A stretch of 64,000 bases of DNA from contig JBEWZL010000302.1 of NCBI GenBank assembly GCA_045837725.1, positions 459,905-523,904 on the forward strand. Reading direction: 5' to 3'. The position numbers and the translations under genes are program-made. Below, in pieces: positions 36,701 through 48,203 of this stretch (positions are counted from its first letter, which is position 1; every line of letters starts with the position of its first letter). Under the pieces are notes generated by a model. The model was not told the DNA's origin, did not search any database, and saw only the letters and a list, made by a program, of their open reading frames with translations. Origin of the DNA: Vermamoeba vermiformis (taxonomy: Eukaryota; Tubulinea; Echinamoebida).

Positions 36701-38682
36701 GGTCCCAACATTAAGCTGAGGGGCGTGCGGAACTCGTGACTGACGTTCGTGAAGAACAAAGTCTTCGCGTGATCGATCTTAGCCAACTCTTCTGCGCGTC
36801 TCTTCTGCTCTTCGTAAGATCTGACGGTGTCCAAAGCCTTGGCAATGTGACCAACGACCATGTCAAAGAATGATTTGTAGTCTGCGTTGTAAAGTTGACG
36901 AGGACTAATGCCAGCGACAAATACACCGATAGGCTTCTCTTTTGCATCGGAAATGATCGGCAATACGATGGCCAGATCTGGTGACTCGGGCCAAATACCT
37001 CCTGGAAGCCGACCGACTTTGTTGTTCAAATCGCTGACCTTGATGGAGTGCATGGCATTAATCACTGCCGAGAATGGCCACACGCAGTTGTTAGACTCGA
37101 TGTCAACTTTTTCTGGGCAAGCTGCGTGACCAGGTTCGATGCCTGTGTAAGACTGCAGAACCAACGTCTTCTCGTCGTCAAAGAGGTACATGAGCGTGAA
37201 GGGCAGGTCAGCAGGGCACGTGTTCAGTGCTTTGGAGAGGGCCATGCAAACATCGCGCGTTGTGCCTGTCTTGTCGGTGGCACTAACTTCACGTAGCAGG
37301 TCCATTCTGCGAGTATTAAGCACTTTCTTGGTAGTTTCGAATGTCACGTTGATTACACCAACCACTTTCATTTCCTCGTCGAAGATTGGAGAAAGTGAAA
37401 ATGTAAAGTAGACTTCCTCAGCAAATCCATTGCGTTCCATAACGAGCATCAAATCTTGTTGCAAGTTAGAGCTTTCGCCTTGTAGAGCTCCTTCGAGCAT
37501 TGGCATAATTGAGCCCTTGATATCTCCCCAGATCTCCAGACCCTTCTTGCCCATAGCAGGATGTTTGTCGCCAAGATAAGGACGATAAGCGTCGTTATAT
37601 AACAGATAAAGATCTTTGCCCCACCAAATACTCATCGGAAATTCGTTCTTCAAGCAGATGTTGACCGTGATGACAAGACTTCGAGGCCAGGAGGTAATAG
37701 GACCCAAGCCGGACTTGCTCCAGTCAACTCCGAGCATGTATTTGCCCATTTCACCTAATAAGTCAATTAGTGATGAGATTTCTAGATTTTTAGTCCGGAT
37801 TTAATCCGTACCGCCAGATTCGATCAGCTCGAAAAAGTTTCGCGGAAGGTTAGTACCCGTTTTAACGACCGGTAAGATCGTATTGTTGACGCTCGATGGT
37901 TCTTTGCTGGCTGCGGTGGCGGTCATTTCCTGATCGGGATTCGTCGCGCGTGGCAGTCGCAGTGTCACGGTGAATTTAGTTCCTTGGCCTTTACTGCTTT
38001 CCACCGATATTTTGCCACCCATAAGCTCTACGAGACCTTTGCAAATAATAAGTCCGAGCCCAAATCCTCCGAATTGTGTTGCGATGGAATTGTTCGCCTG
38101 TGCAAATCTTTGAAAGAGTCGCTTTTGTTCCTCTTCCGTCATTCCAATGCCAGTGTCTAAGACGTAAAATAACAGCTCGTATTCATCTGTGGTAGTGTCC
38201 AGCGTGTATTTCAAGCCAACTGTGATCGTTCCTTCTGGTGTGAATTTGAGCGCGTTGCCAATCAAATTGATGGCGATCTGCTTTAATTGTGTTTCGTCCG
38301 CCTTCACGAATAGATGCTCTTCTGGAAACTCTATGACTATGCGTTGCTTGGGATTGAGGTTCGGTTTAAATATTCGAATAACGTCTTGAATTGTTTTGGT
38401 TGTGTCTACGACGGAGGGATGCAGATCGAGCTTCGCTTCTTCCAGTTTAGCTGTGGTAAGAAACTTGCTAGTGACTGACATTTGATGCTTCACGCTAACG
38501 TCTATGCCATTGAGGTAATCGTCAAGCTCGCTAAGAGTCTCTGCATCTATTTTCGACCGCAACGAATTCAAAGCATTTCTTAGTTGCTCTAAATTGCCAA
38601 ATATTCCTTGCAAAGGACTTTGTAGTTCATGACAAATATTCGTCATGTAGTTCCGGAGGTCTGTGCCCTGTGCTTGATCCAT
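33780..38682 (-). CDS. Giant hybrid histidine kinase with three kinase cores and three receiver domains
   Basis: About 1,590 residues. Order: HisKA (ICHELQSPLQGI) and HATPase (GNALKFTP, DTGIGM, GFGLGLIICK); PAS starting GGEMGKYMLGVDW; GAF-like region; second HisKA (NVSHEFRTPLSLM) with complete HATPase (NLISNAYKFT, DSGVGIP, GSGIGLAL); REC (VVSDVMMPKLDG); third HisKA-like block (MICHEIRNPLHGI) with an ATPase region lacking clear G boxes; two more RECs (LMDIAMPELNG, LMDLTLPLMNG). The first core is fused, not separate: its donor GGCG/gtacgg joins the acceptor near 37755 to restore the conserved GGEMG. A further 5' exon may reach 39147. Phosphate would pass from histidines to receiver aspartates in a multistep relay. 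The third core is probably not an active kinase. Confidence 0.88.
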
Positions 38683-39428
38683 TCTGTCAGGCCACTGCTA
38701 ACCTCACTTTCTGTTGATAAATTATGTCAATAGGTATACGAATTAAATTTAACTTGATGTAAAAATAATTAGCTTTAGGGAGAAGGTTTGAGCTAACTAA
38801 CTCCAAATCCATTTCGCACAAAATATAAAATTCAGTTTTGCAACGCGATAAATTGTAAACCTTCCTCTACTACTACAATTTTCAATAAACGCATTTTGTT
38901 ATTAAGAGAATATAAAATAATCGAATAACATTTACCTATTGCCTCGGACTTGAGGTGTTGCACGGGAAGTTGTAGTAAAATCATGCGGGATACTTGGCAA
39001 AGCTCGAATTTGCTCACGAAATTCCAAACTGAATCAAGTTTACGCATGTCGTTCCGCACCAAGGTTTGGGTTGGATGTGGCGGTCTGGCCCGAACGTAGA
39101 AGCATCCATGTTGGCTCGTATAGAAGCGTAATAGGCCATAGATACATTGTGTTCGATGGTATTGCGACCTCGTTAATTCCTTTTGAAGCGATGTGATTGA
39201 CAAATATTTTCTAAACTCCGGAAAATTCGCTCAAATCTCCTAAATGCCCCGAACTCTTCCCGATGTGGCATTACCACGGTAAATCGTTATCACGTATCTT
39301 ATTGTTGCATTACATAAAGCGAACGTTTGTTAATTAATTTCAGTTTAATGTTACAATTTAGTTCGCATATTTACATGGCAGCTGTTATTTACATTCGTTA
39401 TTTCGAGGCCCGTGTTAAACAAAAAGCG
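38683..39428 (-). other. Spacer with a possible 5' exon of the hybrid kinase gene
   Basis: A minus-strand frame from ATG at 39147 (MYLWPITLLYEPTWML) to about 38949 can be spliced to the kinase exon (GNR/MDQAQG). It requires removal of a 15-nt GT-AG segment (39029-39043) that contains in-frame stops. A different frame (38832-39203) does not splice in phase. The rest is AT-rich spacer up to the receptor gene. Confidence 0.35.
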
Positions 39429-40654
39429 CTAATTCTCGAGTTCGTTGTTGTGTGAAACGCGGGATGACATCACTGTTCGCCGCAAAGCGAGGTACGGTGT
39501 TTTTGTGGTTCCAAACACAGCCATGTGCACGATCCCAGTTGTGTTCGTAAAAATCGTGAAGAAGGCAACGCCAACTGCATCGAGTTCTGTCTTGCCTTCA
39601 GAGATTTGCACCATGCGCAATATGTCTCTAGTAATGTTGATAATACCGTAACAAAACAAAAATATTATCATTCGCTTCGCTGTGCTAAAGATTGACTTCC
39701 TCCACGACGAATTCTCCGCCTTTCCACCCGCCTTTTTCCACGACTTAATCAGAATAAGCAAGCAGGGATTACGAAGTCTATGAGCTTACCTTGACTAGCC
39801 TATCAATGAGCAGTGCAAAAAAAACCTCCGCAGCAACGACGAGAATAAGCGAAGGGATCCAGAATGCGTAAAGAGCCACGTTCTTTGTCGTGAACGCTAC
39901 GCTGCACCTGTTGAAGAAAACAAAAAATTTTAATTGACCTGGTCGCCAGCCTTTAATTAAGCTTAGAAATGCAACGTACCATAGCTCTCGACCACTATAA
40001 AGGTCCAATACTAAAAATGTAATTGCTGGCGCGAGTGGTACACCCCAAGCAGCAAAGATCATGGCAGCTTCGGCAAGTTTTGGTCGTTTTAGCATTTGCG
40101 AGCGGCCAATAATAACAAATAAGTCGATACTTAAAATAAGTACCCAGATATTCCAACTTATGTAACCGTAGTAGACAAAAAAACCTAATATTCTAATATT
40201 AATATTTAAAAAAAATGCCACGCTCTAATTACCTACTTACCTTGTATTCTGCATGCGGTAGATTCCGGATTGTCAAAAGGCCGGTCAGCTGCTTGAGGAC
40301 AATTAAAATTTGTTTTGCAATCCCGAGATGGCGAAAAATTTAATACCATAAATATTAAAATACGAGTCAATAATTTTTATTCTTATTTAATCAGTCTATT
40401 TGTGATCACAATAACTAATTTTCAACCAAAGCTATGTTTGCAAAAATTTACTTACCTAAAGAGTTGATTACGATGCCAACATTTGTCAATAAGCAGGATC
40501 CAATCGAATATAAGAATACTCTCGAAGGAAACTTTCGGTTGCCTGCGTCACAGCTATAAGCAATCAGGAGGAAGAGATTGCAAACCAGGGAAATCCAAGC
40601 CAAGACATCTGTAAGTATTAACAAAGCCGAGGTCGTCTCAGCATCCATAACCAT
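39429..40654 (-). CDS. Seven-transmembrane receptor (Frizzled/cAMP-receptor-like class)
   Basis: Five or so exons. Seven hydrophobic helices can be traced: LLILTDVLAWISLVCNLFLL, VFLYSIGSCLLTNVGIVI, YYGYISWNIWVLILSIDLFV, MIFAAWGVPLAPAITFLVL, ALYAFWIPSLILVVAAEVFF, MIIFLFCYGIINITRDIL and AFFTIFTNTTGIVHMAVFG. Between helices 2 and 3 an exon codes a cysteine-containing extracellular loop (DCKTNFNCPQAADRPF). The layout fits the Frizzled/Smoothened-like and cAMP-receptor-like receptors of amoebae; no ligand-binding cysteine-rich domain is visible. The start is uncertain: ATG at 40654 (MVMDAETTSALL) is the first in-frame Met, and an upstream exon is possible. It lies between two histidine kinase genes. 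Confidence 0.72.
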
Positions 40655-40821
40655 CGAATTGTTGCTGTCATGCAAGCATTTAAAACGGTTATCTCTCCGA
40701 AGAACCGACAGAAACTATCTAAAGCAAATCCAAGGGAGTTTTCTAGATAGAAAGAAAATTTGTTTTTGCCAACGCAACACAGATAACTTTCGATAAATCG
40801 ATTGGGCACCACTTCGCGGAC
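40655..40821. promoter_or_regulatory. Short divergent promoter shared by receptor and hybrid kinase
   Basis: Only about 165 bp separate the putative start of the seven-helix receptor (-) and the start of the second hybrid kinase (+). Both promoters must overlap here or lie inside the neighbouring genes. No specific motif is claimed. Confidence 0.3.
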
Positions 40822-43239
40822 ATGGCCGAGCTAGAATCAAAGACCCGCGACGAGCTGATCGAGGAGATCCGCAAGTTGCGGACGCAGGTCATTACGCCTC
40901 GTGAGCGTAATGCAACAATAAGCTATGACAATATGTTTCAATTTGTTGGACTTATGGACCCTCAAGGCAATTTACTCCAAGTGAATCCAGCAGCTCTAAA
41001 AATTAGCGGAGGTAATTTAGACCGAGTATACCCGATAATCTCTGATCTTGTATTCTTTTTGCTTTATGAAATCAAATATGAAAATTTTCTTACCCAATTA
41101 ACCTCAATACTGATTTTTACGTCATACTATAGTCCAATTAGAAGATATTATTGGCGTTCCCGCTTGGGATTCACCTTGGTGGCGAAACATGAGCGCGGAT
41201 ACACGCATGACGTTGAAGCACTACGTACAAGTAGCGTATAAAGAGAAGAGACTCGTGCGATATGAAGTGGAGATTGAAGCGCCTGGCGATCAAAAGCTGA
41301 TTTATATCGATTTTTCCATCAGTCCTGTGTTTGGTACGTGTTTTTTTGACCGATTTCCCGATGCTATATATTATTCACGTCTTATTTGGCTTATGCCAAT
41401 GTTAATTAACTATTGCCAATACTACGTGACACGGAAAGTGAATCAAAGTTAATAAGTCTGATCCAATCCACAGATGATGACGGAAATATCAAATGTTTCA
41501 TCACCGAAGGTCGAGATATTACCGAAAGAAAACATGCAGAAGATGAAATCAGACGTAAGAACGAAGAATTAAATATGGTAAGAACGATTTCAATCTACGA
41601 CCAAATTAGAATTACATTGCAATTTCATAATTAACGCACAATTACAGCACAAATCAAGTTGCGTAATAATAATTAACTCTAACGACCCTCTATTAGTTGA
41701 ACCAAAAGATTCAAGAGCTCGACAAACAAAAATCGATTTTTTTGGCAAATGTCAGTCACGAACTTAAAACTCCTTTGGCGCTCATCCTCGGGCCCGCTGA
41801 AAAGATCCTACGTCAAGATCCATTGATTACTGCAGATGTAAGAGCTGCCATGGAAAGCATTTTGGCAAACGGCAATATCCTGCTTAAGGTAATAATCAAA
41901 TTTTACAAAATTTCTTCGACCAAATTACTTAATTTACTCCGTCTTTTCGAAGCACGTGAACGACCTCTTGGACTTGTCAAAACTCGAAGCAAAAAAAGCT
42001 CTATGTGATTACATCGAAGTCAGAGATTTTTCAAACTATTTGAAAAGACTGAGTTCAAATTTCGAAGTCCTCGCAGTAGACCGCGGGATCCACTATGACG
42101 TTATCGAAGGAAATGGATTCAAAGTGCATTGCGACGTCGATAAGATGGAAAAGGTTTTCTTAAATCTGCTGTCAAATGCATTCAAATTCACGCCCAGCAA
42201 CGGACACATTGTCGTTGAAGTAACACACGAAGAACCCTGTTCACAGAAGCCACGTGGCTTAGTCCGGATCTCGGTGAGAGACTCAGGCCCAGGAGTTCCC
42301 GAAAAACTACAAACAAAAATCTTCGAGCGATTCCAGCAAGGTGACGAAGGTAAGTTTAAAGTTTTTCTGTTTGCAAAGCTAAGTTATTGCTGAACAGGAC
42401 TTGCACGTAAATACGGTGGCACGGGCTTAGGCTTAGCAATTGCCAAAGACTTCATTGAGCTTCATCAAGGAACGATCTCTGTTGGATCCTCTTCTTTGGG
42501 CGGTGCCGAATTCATCGTAGAATTTCCTCAATTCGCTCCCAGTGAAGTCAAAGTAACGCGCGACGACAGTGGTAAGCAATGTGAATACCCCCATGGGAGA
42601 CTATCGTTAATTCAAGCTGAAATAGGTTCGGCTCTTGGCCTTCAAACTGTTCTCGATGTGAAAAGTCAACTTCCCATTCTCATCGAAAAAGCCGAGCTTG
42701 ATGACCTTTCAATGGAGTCCACTAGCCCTTCCGGGGAAAGTTCAACTACCCACGTGACTACCAACGAGAAGGATGTGATCTTGATTGTCGAGGACAACAT
42801 TGCCATGAACACATTCATCAAAGAGGCGCTGGAAGATGAGTTTACAGTCATCACAGCGTTCAACGGAAAAGAGGGACTGAGATTGGCCGAAAAACACTTG
42901 CCAGACTGTATTCTAACCGACATTATGATGCCGCTCATGTCAGGCGACCAACTTGTTCGCGAAGTGCGCAAAAATCCAGCGATGGACAAAATACCAATTA
43001 TTTTATTAACTGCCAAGGCTGACGACGACGTTAAAGTTCAATTACTACGCAATGGAGCTCAGGATTACATTAACAAACCGTTCAACGTCGAAGATGTTAA
43101 AGCAAGAATATCGAATATGATCACTATTAAGAAAACTTGGCAATCATTAACGAGCACACTCAACGCACAAACAAAGAGTCTCAACGAGTTGATCGATGAT
43201 ATTAAGATCTTGTTTAGTCACGACCCCGCTTGTAAATAA
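40822..43239 (+). CDS. Hybrid histidine kinase: PAS, HisKA, HATPase, receiver
   Basis: ATG at 40822 starts [20 protein letters not shown], a short coiled coil. A PAS domain follows ([20 protein letters not shown] to [14 protein letters not shown]) with joins [11 protein letters not shown] and [12 protein letters not shown]. The H box is [15 protein letters not shown], the N box [12 protein letters not shown]1 DSGPGVP and G2 GTGLGLAI. A receiver domain with VEDNIAMN, phosphoacceptor Asp in [11 protein letters not shown] and Lys in INKPF follows. The C-terminus ends FSHDPACK. There is no membrane segment, so it is a soluble sensor kinase that autophosphorylates and passes phosphate to its own receiver. 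All core motifs look intact. The stop codon lies 21 bp from that of the next, convergent gene. Confidence 0.93.
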
Positions 43240-43260
43240 ATGTACGTATCTTTGTCGATT

Positions 43261-46200
43261 CTACTGTTTGATCACTAATGGACCAGCAGCAGTCACAGGG
43301 GTGGTTTGAACGACGTTTTGCTCGATGGCTTTGAACGACTGCAATGTGATATTCAACGAGGCGTAGATCTCTTCGAGCTTGTCTTGAACCAAGAACGACT
43401 TGGGCGAGTTGGACACGGCGTAATCACTGATTGAGTTCTCCAGAATATTCTTCTCACGGTCGTCTGGGATCAAAGAAGGACGCTCTTGCTCGATCTGCAC
43501 GCCCATGCCTGACTGACCCTTGAGTGGTGGCGGGGCTTTCTTGATGGGAACATTGCCTTTAGCGCAGACTGCGTTGAAGTCCCTGAAGTTGTCTAGCAAG
43601 AACTTGACGGCGTCGGTGATCTGTTCGAGTCTCTCTTTGATAATCTCGAAGGCCACGTGGCGGAATGGCATGTAGTTGCTGCTCTTCAAAACCTCAAAGC
43701 TTGGACCAGCATTGTTCAGACCGTACTTGTCAGCTGAGAGAAAAGGTTAGAACTATAATGTCACTCTATGAATGAAGCATACCAGGCAAAATCGTGAGAA
43801 GGTTGGCTAACGGAGTCAGAATGCTCTTCATGAGAGGCGAGAACAACTTGTACAAAGTGGTCGTGTCGGCGCTGGTGTTGTCGGAGCTGCCAAAGAATCG
43901 GTAAAGTACCAACAACATAGTCTCGTAGACAGCGTTGAAGATAACCATTGTGTAGAAGGTCAAAGGCACCTCATCCTTTCGGATCAAGTTGACTTGGCTC
44001 TGCTCGCCCAGGTTATCTTCGTGCACGCGAGTAGCAGGGTTGTTGAGTACTGGACGAACAGCTTGCTCGTACCAGTCCCTGTCTTCGTGCGAGATCTCAC
44101 GTAGAATGTGCATGAACTTGCCAAAGTGCGAGTCCTTGCGAGGAATGAGCAGGCCATTCTCGACAACGCATTCAGGTCCTCCTTCACCTTGCTCGATGAT
44201 CAAGTCAATTGCATTGATGGCATCTTTGGCAGTGCGGATAGGACCGAGATGACCGAATTGTGGCGCTTGTTGTTCCTTGAAGAAGCCGTAAACTTGTGCG
44301 GATTGCGGACCCAAGAACAAGTTGGGAATGGCATCAGTTTCGAACACCTTGCGCAACTGCTCGTACAAGGTGCTGATCGTTGGGTAAGGTTGAGTGGTGG
44401 CGAAGAGTTGGTTCAAATCAACACTGATCACCGAGTTAGATAACTTCGACTTTAGCTTTGAACTTACTGTTTGCGGTAGTCTTGCACACCACGCAACAAG
44501 AACGACTTGTTCTGGTCTTGCTGAGTGAACTTTCGGTATGCCATAAGCCACTCTTGACGTTGTTGAGGGTTCAAGTCGATCCACTCCTTATGAGGCACGA
44601 GTGCTCTCACCTCAGGGTCACGAACGGCAAGCATCCAAGCCTCACGCATCTGATCCTCGACAACAGGATCTTGGGACTTTTGTGCTTGCTGTTGAGACTT
44701 GCCAGACTGTGGCTTGTTGCTCTCCTTGTTGGCTGACTTCTTGCGAGTAGAGTTGGACAAAGAGCTCTTGCTGTTGTTGTTCTTGAACTCGATCTCCTCG
44801 CTGCCGTCGTCGTTGCGGACACTGCTGATCAAGGTTGACTTGACCTCAGTTGCTTGGGCCTTTTGGTTGTTCGCTTGACGTTGCTTGAATTGATTGATCA
44901 ACTGTTGCTTCACGGCATCGTATTTCTTGGACATTTGGAACAACCAATCAGCAACGATTGCCTCGTAAGGTTGTTCGAACTTGGCGAATCTAAGTAGAGA
45001 ATTAACGATGACTACTCTTAAAAGACCTAAGTACTACCTTCGCACGGTGTCAATGGAGAACTTGGTAAGCTTGAATTGAATACCAGGCGAGAAGTAGTTC
45101 TTGTTCTGCGGGAAGTTGATGTCGAAGAAGTGAGGAGCTCCACCAACAGCATTGACGAGGTTCATCACGTAGCCCAAGTGCAACATCTCTTGCTTGGCGA
45201 CTTCAATGATGGTGTCTCGCCACTTGGCTACTTTTTCGACTCGCTCTTTGGGCCATCCCACTGGTGCAAGCATTAGAACCATCTCGCAATAGAATATCAC
45301 TTACTCATTTCTTCAGGTTGCTTCAAGGACCAAGCACCAAACAAGTATTGCAACATCAAGCCTTGCTCTTGGTCGGCAGCGATAGTCAATGCGTAGAGCA
45401 ATTGATCACGAGTCTTGATGGCGAAGCTAAACACCGTATTAGTACCGTCGAGTCGAGGACTTACAACACTTACTGAGCATCGTAAGGGTGTGATTCAGGC
45501 TGTGGTACGGGCACAACAGGTGTGACAGGCGTGACATCGGCACGGCTGGCCAAGATATAGTCCGTCAAGATTCTGCGCTTGGCTGAGCTCATCTCACGAG
45601 TGACAGGCATGAACCACGTCTTGTCGAAGTTGACCTTGTTGATCATCTCGGCAATCATAAAGCCCTTAGTCTTGACTTCGTTGGGGTCAATCAAACTGAA
45701 GCGGGTTGCCATCGTAGGATAGAGCAAGTAGTAGTAGCGCAGAACATTCTTTTTGACGAAGTCCCAGCTAAGTCTTTCCTCCAAGGGAGCCTACATGGCG
45801 TTAGTACTAGAAGAAACTGCTTATGTAATACTTACTCGCAACAAGTGTGCGTCGTTGGGCAGAACACGAACACCAACCCAGAACACATCGTCCCACTGGT
45901 CTCGAGTGACAAAGCCTCCGTCTTTAGGCAGCTCGCTCACAAACAACAGCTGAGCAGCACCTGAGAAAGTACCTTGAATCGAGACAACGCCGACACCCTT
46001 GGCATCAGTCGTGCATTGACCCACAATTCCTGGGCGGTAGCTCGGGCAGAACGGATCGAAGGTCACAATTTGTGGCTTTTCCACTGTTCCAACGGCGCTG
46101 CTGGCGACTTCAACAAAGTAAGTAAACGGAACGAATCGTACAATCACCAGCTTACACTGCAGGTCATTGTCAGGGAAGTTATCGGGATTGAAGTACTGGA

Positions 46201-48026
46201 AGATGTAAACAGTCTGGTTAGCCCATGGCTTGCCTACGAAGAGTTAGTTTGTGTTAGTTTAATCGTGGAGGACTTACCAGCTTGGTACGCGTGGAAAGAT
46301 AACTGAGTTGTCTCATGGTGGTCGAGATAGATGTCCACTTGGTCGCCGTTGAACGTGACAGGCTCTTCGGTCAGAAGCGTGACTGTCTTGCCGGCCTTGT
46401 CCTTGGCCAAAGCCACAAATGTGCCCTCGCGCACCTGTTGGACGGTTGCTTTGCCTCGGAATGGAATCTCAACGATTCCATTGCGAGCGTTGTAATATTC
46501 GGTACTGTAAGGGATGTCTCCGATGAAGATTTGTTTGTTGTCTTTTGTGTTAAGGTACAGCTTGAACTCGCCGAAGTTGAACTTGGGACCCAGAGTCGGG
46601 ACTAAGCTTGCGTCGAGGTTCTCGTATTTGCTAGCGACAGCCCAGTACTTGCTGTCGTCACGATTGGCGAATGGAACAGTGGCCAGCATGTCCATAGTAA
46701 GGATTTGCCTGAAGCGAATGTTAGAACTGATTTACGTTCAATCAGTAAGACATACGTCTTCTCGTCGACTTTAATCCACGAGGGAGAAAGATGTTGAGGC
46801 TGCTTGTCAGTACCAGCGCCAGGAATGGGATCCTTGTAAGTCAGCAAGCGACCTGAATTTCGAGTTAGGTCGATTTTGCAAGTGTTCTCGTCTCAATCAG
46901 CAGTACCTGCAGGAACGCCCATGGGCTCATATACAGGCGCGTCAGGCACATCGCGATAGTTCCAAAGTTCGATCGTTCCATAGACGCTGCCATAGGCAGG
47001 AGTAGGAGGACGATCCAAGTTCTTAAGAGTCAACCAAATAGTCGGGTGGATGGTGTTGAATAACATGTAGCGAACGGAAATACCATCAGCGCGACCTTTG
47101 TCAAGAGCCTCTTTCATTGCTTTGAGCACCGGCGATGATTTGACAGCATCGTGATCAAGAGCCAGTTTTTCTTTTCGGATCACGAACTTGAACGAACCAG
47201 AACAGCCTAAGTATGGTTAGATGCGTTTCAAAATGCTTTAAAGTACCTTCATTCTGCGGAACAAATGGAGTAGCCGGATAATTGACGGTTGAAATTTGAT
47301 TGAAATTGAATATTCTGTTGTGCGAGATGGAAGGATCTGATCCTACAAGAACAGGGACTTGACCTAAACAGTGTAAGCAGCGATGTAAAACTTAGGTTTG
47401 AATCTTACCCGATGAACCTCCCAGGCGTAATTCTCCGCTGAAGATCTGTGATGTGTAAATTCCAGACATATCCAGATCAACCATTTTGGGCTTGGTGCGA
47501 TTTCCATGCAGGAGGTGACCGAGCAACTCCACGGACATGCCAACCATTTTAGAATCATGCGCGACATTGCCGTCAATCTCAACTAAAAATTGCAACGGTT
47601 AAGGATCTTGATATCTTATACTTAAAATTAAACTATATAACATAATTTATTTGAGTAAACGCGGGCAACAAACGCGAACTGAACTTTTAGAGACTTAAAC
47701 GGTTTGAAGCAAATCCGGATTAACGGATCGTCCGACCAGAAACTAGCCTTACCTGACGTTACTTTAGTATCTTCCCACCAAAAGGAGTTCGATCCATTAA
47801 GATTCCAATACCCAGCATTGCCAGGATTGTTAACGGAATCCGAGACCCACTTTTTGAACTCCTCATCCGTGTAGTTTGCTTGCAATGAACCGTCGGGATT
47901 CTTAATATACAATGCAAGGGTGCCAACGTCAATATTCTGACCGTGGTCATTATTGGAGGTTGGCACATCTGCGACGTATTTTCCTTTAAAATGAATTCGC
48001 GGATTCGTCCAGCAATTCGAGGCCAT
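43261..48026 (-). CDS. VioB/RebD-like iminophenyl-pyruvate dimer synthase family protein (ferritin-like)
   Basis: About ten exons from ATG at 48026. It begins MASNCWTNPRIHFKGKYVAD, which parallels the FPRIHFRG start of bacterial VioB. Other parallels in order: ISVRYMLFNTIHPT; LLYPTMATRFSL; ADQEQGLMLQYLFGAWSL; VAKQEMLHLGYVMNLVNAVG with an ExxH iron motif; LIIEQGEGGPE; SHFGKFMHILREI. VioB, StaD and RebD couple imine forms of tryptophan-derived acids on the way to violacein, staurosporine and rebeccamycin. No partner oxidase is visible nearby, so the substrate here is unknown. A Q/N/S/K-rich insert (about 44660-44900) separates two halves of the ferritin-like domain, unlike bacterial homologues. 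The gene has many introns, so it is native to this genome rather than contamination. Confidence 0.83.
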
Positions 48027-48203
48027 TGTCGACAGTATTGTATAACACAATAAAATAATATCAATTGTGTTAACGTGTTTCTGAACACGCCGTTGACAAA
48101 CAAACGTGAGATATTTTTGTCTTCAAAGTTTTCCCGCTTCAAAAAAACGGTAATATTTTGTTACTGCCCTACAAACGTAACACCATAATACAAGTTATTA
48201 TAC
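48027..48203. promoter_or_regulatory. Divergent promoter region
   Basis: About 180 bp separate the starts of the VioB-like gene (-) and the secreted SnoaL-like gene (+). It includes AT-rich stretches and a near-palindrome around GTGTT/AACAC. Regulatory elements are inferred only from the gene arrangement. Confidence 0.3.

Noticed and set aside
38832-39203. 123-codon frame upstream of the giant kinase
   Set aside because: Its end does not splice in phase to the kinase exon; an alternative frame does.
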